The position numbers were made by a program, and so were the translations under genes. Under the pieces are notes generated by a model. The model ran no database searches and was not told where the DNA came from. It saw only the letters and a program-made list of their open reading frames with translations. A stretch of 10,556 nucleotides of DNA from Flavobacteriales bacterium CG_4_9_14_3_um_filter_32_8. GTDB taxonomy: Bacteria; Bacteroidota; Bacteroidia; Flavobacteriales_E; Vicingaceae. Of the stretch, positions 6,117 to 10,556 are shown piece after piece; positions within the stretch are counted from its first letter, which is position 1, and the number at the start of each line of letters is the position of its first letter. The stretch covers positions 1-10,556 of the forward strand of contig PFUQ01000045.1 in assembly GCA_002790175.1 (NCBI GenBank). Reading direction: 5' to 3'.

Positions 6117-6244
6117 TTTATCAAGAAAGGTGGAGGGATTAGGCCCAACGAAACCTTGGCAACCAACTAATAGTTATAACGATAAATGTTGTAATTGGAA
6201 AACCGGTGCTAAATCCTATCCGTCAGCTGACGGAAAAGATAAGT
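6117..6244 (+). promoter_or_regulatory. SAM-I (S-box) riboswitch aptamer
   Basis: S-box core sequences are in order: AAGAAAGGTGGAGGGA, GGCCC, GAAACC, GGCAACC, then GGTGCTAAATCC. P1 pairs TTATC (6118-6122) with GATAA (6239-6243). P3 is likely ATAAC/GTTGT (6176-6193). P4 is CCGTC-AGCT-GACGG (6220-6233). Family knowledge: SAM binding stabilises P1 and favours termination, so the downstream gene is off when SAM is plentiful. Downstream is metH, a fitting target. P4 is identical to a palindrome inside metH. Confidence 0.93.
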
Positions 6245-6275
6245 AGAAAATAAACTGTTAACCCCTTCTGCTTAT
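6240..6275 (+). promoter_or_regulatory. Antiterminator helix of the SAM riboswitch
   Basis: ATAAGTAGAA (6240-6249) can pair over 10 bases, with one G-U, with TTCTGCTTAT (6266-6275). It uses the 3' strand of P1 and part of the terminator's 5' arm, so it excludes both. This gives a complete two-state switch: P1 plus terminator with SAM, antiterminator without. Confidence 0.75.
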
Positions 6276-6296
6276 TAAAACAAAAGGGGTTTTTTT
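6261..6296 (+). terminator. Riboswitch-controlled intrinsic terminator
   Basis: ACCCCTT (6261-6267) pairs with AAGGGGT (6284-6290), followed by a run of Ts to 6296. It lies 17 bases after the aptamer and overlaps the antiterminator, as expected for transcriptional attenuation of metH. Confidence 0.88.
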
Positions 6297-6305
6297 ATGA
6301 TTTAA

Positions 6306-6458
6306 CGTTCATTGCGAAGCCTAAGCGTTGGCTTGTAATAGGGAGCTGAAGCACCACGAAGCAGTATCAATACTTTAATTTACAATAAAAAAGTATTGAT
6401 AATCTGTCCTTCGATTAAACAGATTGCTTCGTTTCGTTGCACTCCACTCGCGATGACG
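6306..6458. repeat. Decayed REP-like palindromic element
   Basis: The outer ends CGTTCATTGCGAAGC (6306-6320) and ACTCGCGATGACG (6446-6458) are imperfect inverted copies, as are CACGAAGCAGT and the AGATTGCTTCGT region at 6421-6432. Nested inside are two exact hairpins: ATCAATACTTT/AAAGTATTGAT (6366-6376 and 6390-6400), and AATCTGT/ACAGATT (6401-6407 and 6419-6425). The form and end sequence (CATTGCGA...CGATGACG) resemble intergenic palindromes widespread in Bacteroidota. It separates the riboswitch terminator from metH and would be in the metH leader RNA. Confidence 0.65.
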
Positions 6459-6501
6459 GTAGTAATGGGCGTCCCATTCGCAACGGTGAAATAAAGAAAA
6501 A

Positions 6502-9500
6502 ATGAACAACATAAAAGAAATATTAAATAAAAGAATATTAGTGTTAGATGGTGCAATGGGCACCATGATTCAACGCTATAAACTTTCGGAAGAAGATTTT
6601 AGAGGAACTGTTTTTGCTGATAGTAAAGTTCTGTTAAAAGGCAACAACGATTTACTTTCTATCACTCGCCCCGACATTATTAAAACCATTCATGCCGAAT
6701 ACTTTGAAGCAGGTGCTGACATTATTGAAACGAATACTTTTAGCGGAACTTCTATTGCACAATCCGATTACCAATTAGAAAAAGCAGTTTACGACATCAA
6801 TTACCAATCTGCAAAAATAGCCAAAGAAGTCGCTTTAGAATTCACAAAAAAAAATCCAGCAAAACCCCGTTTTGTTGCTGGAGCAATGGGGCCCACCAAC
6901 CGAACTGCATCTATGTCGCCAAATGTAAACGACCCAGGATATAGAGCAGTTACTTTTGATGATTTGGTAAAAGCATATCAAGAGCAAGTAAAAGGTTTGT
7001 TGGAAGGTGGAGTAGATATTTTATTGGTGGAAACTATATTTGATACACTAAATGCCAAAGCAGCCCTATTTGCTATCGACACTTATTTTGAAGAAAATAA
7101 GGTTGCTGTTCCCATTATGGTTTCTGGGACTATTACGGATGCGAGTGGCAGAACTTTATCTGGGCAAACCGTTGAAGCATTTTTAATTTCTATTTCACAC
7201 ATGAACTTACTGAGTGTTGGATTTAATTGTGCGTTAGGAGCAAAACAATTACGTCCTCATATTCAAACCATTGCCAATAGAACACCTTTTTATGTAAGTG
7301 CTTATCCCAATGCAGGATTACCCAATGAGTTTGGAGAGTATGATGAACATGCTCCTGCAACAGCTGCTCAAATCGAAGATTTTATTAGTAATGGATTGAT
7401 TAATATCGTTGGAGGTTGTTGCGGAACAACTCCCGAACACATCAAAGCAATTGCTGAAGTAGCTCAAAAATACCAACCACGAATTCCAAAAGAAAAATCA
7501 AAACTACCTAATTATTCAGGGTTAGAACCTTTGTATGTAAGACCAGAAAGTAATTTTATTAATGTTGGGGAACGCACAAACATTACAGGTTCTATCCAAT
7601 TTAAACGATTAATTATTGAAGAAAATTACGAAGAAGCGTTAGTTGTTGCTTTAAACCAAGTGGAAGGTGGAGCTCAAGTGATTGATGTGAATATGGACGA
7701 GGGAATGATAGATTCAGAAGTGGTGATGACTAAATTTTTGAATTTAATTGCTTCCGAACCAGATATTGCCAAACTTCCCATCATGATTGATTCTTCAAAA
7801 TGGTCGGTGATAGAGGCTGGTTTAAAATGTACGCAAGGAAAATCCATTGTCAATTCTATTTCATTAAAAGAAGGAGAAGAAAAATTTATTGAACGAGCGA
7901 AACTGGTAAAACGTTACGGAGCAGCAACTATCGTAATGGCATTTGACGAAAAAGGACAAGCAGATACTTACGAAAGAAGAATTCAAATATGCGAAAGAGC
8001 ATACCATTTGTTGATTGATAAAGTGGGTTTTGAACCTTGCGATATTATTTTCGATCCTAATATTTTGACCGTTGCTACAGGATTAGAAGAACACAATAAT
8101 TATGCAGTAGATTATTTTAAAGCAACCAAATGGATAAAAGAAAATTTACCTGGAGCTCTAGTCAGCGGAGGAGTCAGTAATGTTTCTTTTTCATTTAGAG
8201 GAAATAATGTGGTGAGAGAAGCGATTCATTCTGCATTTTTATACCACGCCATTAAAGCAGGTATGGATATGGGAATTGTAAATCCAGGTATGTTAGAAGT
8301 ATATGATACTATTCCGGCAGCTTTATTAGAAAGAGTGGAAGATGTGTTGTTAAATAGAAGACCAGATGCCACCGAAAGATTAGTTGATTTTGCCGAAACG
8401 GTTGGAGCAAAAAAAGAAATAGAAATTACCACACAAGAGTGGAGAAATGAGTCAGTTGAAAGTAGGTTATCACATGCTTTGGTAAAAGGAATTGTAGAGT
8501 TTATTGATGTTGATGTAGAAGAATGTCGCCAGAAATTTGGCAAACCGATAGAAGTAATTGAAGGTCCACTAATGGCTGGAATGAATGTCGTAGGTGATTT
8601 ATTTGGTGCAGGAAAGATGTTTTTACCACAAGTAGTAAAAAGTGCTCGGGTGATGAAAAAAGCCGTTGCTATTTTATTGCCCTATATTGAAGAAGAGAAG
8701 AAAAAAAGCCTCCCTATCTCCTCTCCGTCAGCTGACGGAAGGTTGGGAGGGGCTAAAGTGCTTTTGGCAACGGTTAAAGGAGATGTACACGATATTGGGA
8801 AAAATATTGTAGGAGTAGTTTTAGGCTGCAACAATTATGAGATTATTGATTTAGGAGTGATGGTTCCTGCCGAAAAAATTATTGAAGTTGCCAAAAGGGA
8901 AAAGGTTGATATTATTGGATTAAGTGGATTAATCACACCATCATTGGATGAAATGGTTTTTGTTGCCAAAGAATTAGAACGGGAAGGAATGAAAATTCCT
9001 TTATTAATTGGAGGAGCAACAACTTCTAAAGTGCATACTGCCGTTAAAGTAGAAGAGCATTATAGTTCGCCAGTAATTCATGTGTTAGATGCTTCCAGAA
9101 GTGTTCCTGTGGTTGGACAATTACTTGGTGAAAATAAACTGAACTTTGCCAACGACATTAAAATTGAGTATCAGAAATTACGCGATTTGCATACGAAACG
9201 AACTTCAGCGAAAGAATTTTTAACGATAGAAGAAGCCAAAAAAAATAAATTTAAAATTGATTTTGAAAAAGAACAACCAATTCAACCACAATTTTTAGGA
9301 ATAAAAGTTATGGAGGATTATGACTTAGCAGCAATTGCTGATTACATCGATTGGACTCCATTTTTTAGAACTTGGGAATTGACTGGAAAATATCCTGCTA
9401 TTTTAGAAGATAAATTGGTAGGTGAAGAAGCTACAAAAGTTTTTACTGATGCTCAGCAACTATTACAACAACTTATTGCTAAAAAATGGTTAACAGCCAA

Positions 9501-10185
9501 AGCAGTTGTTGGCTTGTGGGAAGCAAATACGGTGAATGATGATTGTGTAGAGGTTTACAAAGAAGGAGAAAAATTAGGAGAATTTCACCACTTAAGGCAA
9601 CAAGGAAAAAAAGCTGCCAATGTTCCAAGTATTTCCTTGGCAGATTTTGTTGCTCCAAAAGAAACAGGAGTAAAAGATTATGTTGGAGGTTTTGTGGTAA
9701 CCACAGGGTTGGGTATTGAAAAATACATAACAAAATTTGAAGCAGACCATGATGATTATAACGCCATTATGCTAAAAGCATTAGCGGATAGGTTAGCAGA
9801 AGCTTTTGCTGAATTATTGCACCAAAAAGTGCGTACCGAATTTTGGGGTTATGGGAAAGATGAAAAACTGAACAAAGATGATTTAATTAAAGAGCAATAC
9901 CAAGGAATTCGTCCGGCACCAGGTTATCCTGCTTGCCCTGACCATACTTTAAAGTTAGAATTATTTAGATTGTTGGATGCAGAAAAGAAGATTGGAGTTG
10001 AACTAACCGAAAGTTTAGCGATGTACCCAACTGCTGCAGTAAGTGGTTTTTATTTTGCTCATCCACAAGCCAAGTATTTTGGTTTAGGAAAAATAGCAAA
10101 AGACCAAGTAGAACAATATGCAAAAGCAAAAAACTGTTCTTTAGCGGAAGCAGAAAAATGGCTGAGTCCTAGTTTAGGGTATTAA
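6502..10185 (+). CDS. metH: Cobalamin-dependent methionine synthase, full length
   Basis: At 1227 residues this is the size of E. coli MetH and has all modules: homocysteine-binding (1 to about 325), methyltetrahydrofolate-binding (about 345-610), cobalamin cap (about 640-735), cobalamin-binding (about 752-885) and AdoMet activation (about 895-1227). Visible key residues are DGAMGT (16-21), zinc ligands Cys243, Cys306 and Cys307, GERTN (356-360), DVNMDEGM (395-402), the cobalamin motif DVHDIG with His763 as lower ligand, and RPAPGYPACPDHT from Arg1137. It transfers methyl from methyltetrahydrofolate to homocysteine in the cytosol. A SAM-I riboswitch with terminator lies upstream. The linker before the cobalamin domain (residues 736-751) is encoded by a G-rich palindromic repeat, which adds several residues relative to E. 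coli but keeps the frame. Many Bacteroidota split metH; this one is intact. Confidence 0.97.
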   Translation: MNNIKEILNKRILVLDGAMGTMIQRYKLSEEDFRGTVFADSKVLLKGNNDLLSITRPDIIKTIHAEYFEAGADIIETNTFSGTSIAQSDYQLEKAVYDINYQSAKIAKEVALEFTKKNPAKPRFVAGAMGPTNRTASMSPNVNDPGYRAVTFDDLVKAYQEQVKGLLEGGVDILLVETIFDTLNAKAALFAIDTYFEENKVAVPIMVSGTITDASGRTLSGQTVEAFLISISHMNLLSVGFNCALGAKQLRPHIQTIANRTPFYVSAYPNAGLPNEFGEYDEHAPATAAQIEDFISNGLINIVGGCCGTTPEHIKAIAEVAQKYQPRIPKEKSKLPNYSGLEPLYVRPESNFINVGERTNITGSIQFKRLIIEENYEEALVVALNQVEGGAQVIDVNMDEGMIDSEVVMTKFLNLIASEPDIAKLPIMIDSSKWSVIEAGLKCTQGKSIVNSISLKEGEEKFIERAKLVKRYGAATIVMAFDEKGQADTYERRIQICERAYHLLIDKVGFEPCDIIFDPNILTVATGLEEHNNYAVDYFKATKWIKENLPGALVSGGVSNVSFSFRGNNVVREAIHSAFLYHAIKAGMDMGIVNPGMLEVYDTIPAALLERVEDVLLNRRPDATERLVDFAETVGAKKEIEITTQEWRNESVESRLSHALVKGIVEFIDVDVEECRQKFGKPIEVIEGPLMAGMNVVGDLFGAGKMFLPQVVKSARVMKKAVAILLPYIEEEKKKSLPISSPSADGRLGGAKVLLATVKGDVHDIGKNIVGVVLGCNNYEIIDLGVMVPAEKIIEVAKREKVDIIGLSGLITPSLDEMVFVAKELEREGMKIPLLIGGATTSKVHTAVKVEEHYSSPVIHVLDASRSVPVVGQLLGENKLNFANDIKIEYQKLRDLHTKRTSAKEFLTIEEAKKNKFKIDFEKEQPIQPQFLGIKVMEDYDLAAIADYIDWTPFFRTWELTGKYPAILEDKLVGEEATKVFTDAQQLLQQLIAKKWLTAKAVVGLWEANTVNDDCVEVYKEGEKLGEFHHLRQQGKKAANVPSISLADFVAPKETGVKDYVGGFVVTTGLGIEKYITKFEADHDDYNAIMLKALADRLAEAFAELLHQKVRTEFWGYGKDEKLNKDDLIKEQYQGIRPAPGYPACPDHTLKLELFRLLDAEKKIGVELTESLAMYPTAAVSGFYFAHPQAKYFGLGKIAKDQVEQYAKAKNCSLAEAEKWLSPSLGY
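8709..8751. repeat. G-rich palindromic repeat inside metH
   Basis: CCTCCC (8709-8714) and GGGAGG (8745-8750) are the ends of an imperfect inverted repeat centred on the perfect 16-bp palindrome TCCGTCAGCTGACGGA (8724-8739). It is translated as residues 736-751 (Ser-Leu-Pro to Gly-Gly-Ala) with no stop or frame change. Arm sequence matches the intergenic repeat at 224-328, and the core matches riboswitch P4. Confidence 0.8.
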
Positions 10186-10249
10186 AAAGAATTCATCAGA
10201 TGGCTTTTTAAATTCATTGAACTGCTTTAAGGGGTCAAACGAATTTAAT

Positions 10250-10257
10250 TACCTTTG
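10250..10257 (+). promoter_or_regulatory. -7 promoter element of the downstream secreted-protein gene
   Basis: TACCTTTG matches TAnnTTTG fully. The -33 region holds only a weak TTT at 10226-10228. Only six bases separate the element from the ATG at 10264, so the mRNA would be leaderless or nearly so. Confidence 0.5.
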
Positions 10258-10263
10258 TATTTA

Positions 10264-10556
10264 ATGAAGTATTTTTTTAAAATAACATTTCTTTTTCCCT
10301 TGTTTCTAAATTCAGTTTTGATAATCGGACAGCATGCCGACTGTGATAAAATGTTACTATTAAAAGACACCATTTATCAAGCTAAAAATATTAGTGGTTA
10401 TGGCGAAAAGCTGGAGTTCACCAACAATAATATAGAAAACAAAAAAGCATTCGAAAGTGAAAAAAATTCTAGTTGGTATTTACTAACCATGCCAGATAGT
10501 GGTGTTTTTACTTTTGATATTACCACAACAAATAAAGATGATGATTGGGATTTTTT
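10264..10556 (+). CDS. Secreted protein, N-terminal part (3' end outside window)
   Basis: The frame is open from ATG at 10264 to the window end (97 codons). MKYFFKITFLFPLFLNSVLIIGQ is a Sec-type signal peptide with cleavage likely after the GQ, ending as many Bacteroidota exports do. The mature part begins HADCDKMLLLKD. The segment SSWYLLTMPDSGVFTFDITTTNKDDDWDF resembles a beta-sandwich found at the start of some Bacteroidota surface proteins, sometimes with OmpA-like domains, where a tryptophan or tyrosine and an acidic DDxD run are typical; this resemblance is from memory and weak. No lipobox cysteine is present. Function unknown. It follows metH by 78 bases with its own -7 element, so it is probably a separate transcription unit. 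Confidence 0.75.
   Translation, partial: MKYFFKITFLFPLFLNSVLIIGQHADCDKMLLLKDTIYQAKNISGYGEKLEFTNNNIENKKAFESEKNSSWYLLTMPDSGVFTFDITTTNKDDDWDF

Larger units (their letters stand above)
5951..6501. other. Non-coding region upstream of metH
   Basis: The 551 bases contain, in order, the asnS-end remnant, an AT-rich stretch without recognisable features (5988-6042), a promoter, a SAM riboswitch with terminator, a decayed palindromic repeat, and a small hairpin AATGGG-cgt-CCCATT (6464-6478) just ahead of the metH start. No credible gene is present on either strand. Confidence 0.75.

Noticed and set aside
6375..6566. Minus-strand open frame of 63 codons over the metH leader and start
   Set aside because: It runs across the palindromic repeat and into the metH coding sequence, with no promoter and no recognisable protein.
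10186..10249. Terminator after metH
   Set aside because: Only weak pairings (GAATTC/AAATTC type) are visible and there is no GC-rich stem with a T-run.

Overview
The window looks like a chromosomal segment of a low-GC Bacteroidota bacterium, most likely Flavobacteriales-like. Support comes from promoters of the TTTG-N18-20-TAnnTTTG type, A-rich start regions without clear Shine-Dalgarno sites, a secreted protein with a type IX secretion (T9SS) style C-terminal tail, and G-rich palindromic repeats. All genes are bacterial housekeeping or small accessory types; there is no phage or plasmid backbone.

Layout: 1-216 is the 3' end of an mtnA-like gene. After a gap filled by a G-rich palindromic repeat and short tandem repeats comes a fused class II aldolase/short-chain dehydrogenase (426-2396). 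Together they suggest a methylthioribose or 5-deoxyribose phosphate salvage route giving DHAP plus an aldehyde. Tail-to-tail with it, one base away, is methylmalonyl-CoA epimerase on the minus strand. A strong hairpin terminator then separates it from a secreted T9SS-type protein, also on the minus strand. A divergent AT-rich promoter region leads into asnS (asparaginyl-tRNA synthetase).

Directly after asnS sits a compact yefM-yoeB toxin-antitoxin module with a TGTACA double-palindrome operator. The module is bracketed by a 38-bp direct repeat (37/38 identical) of the asnS 3' end. The downstream copy still encodes the last 12 residues and stop of AsnRS, which looks like the scar of an insertion or recombination that rebuilt the asnS end.

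Next is a full SAM-I (S-box) riboswitch with promoter, aptamer, antiterminator and terminator. It is followed by a decayed palindromic repeat and a full-length cobalamin-dependent methionine synthase (metH). A 16-bp perfect palindrome (17 identical bases) occurs both as the P4 hairpin of the riboswitch and inside the metH coding sequence, where it forms the centre of a G-rich palindromic element read in frame as an interdomain linker. The window ends in the first 97 codons of a secreted protein.

Functional links: the SAM riboswitch ties metH to methionine/SAM status, and mtnA plus the aldolase fusion would process the nucleoside by-products of SAM use. MetH and methylmalonyl-CoA metabolism share a need for cobalamin. 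The most unusual content is structural: repeat-derived sequence inside an RNA aptamer and a protein, and the duplicated asnS end around the toxin-antitoxin module.
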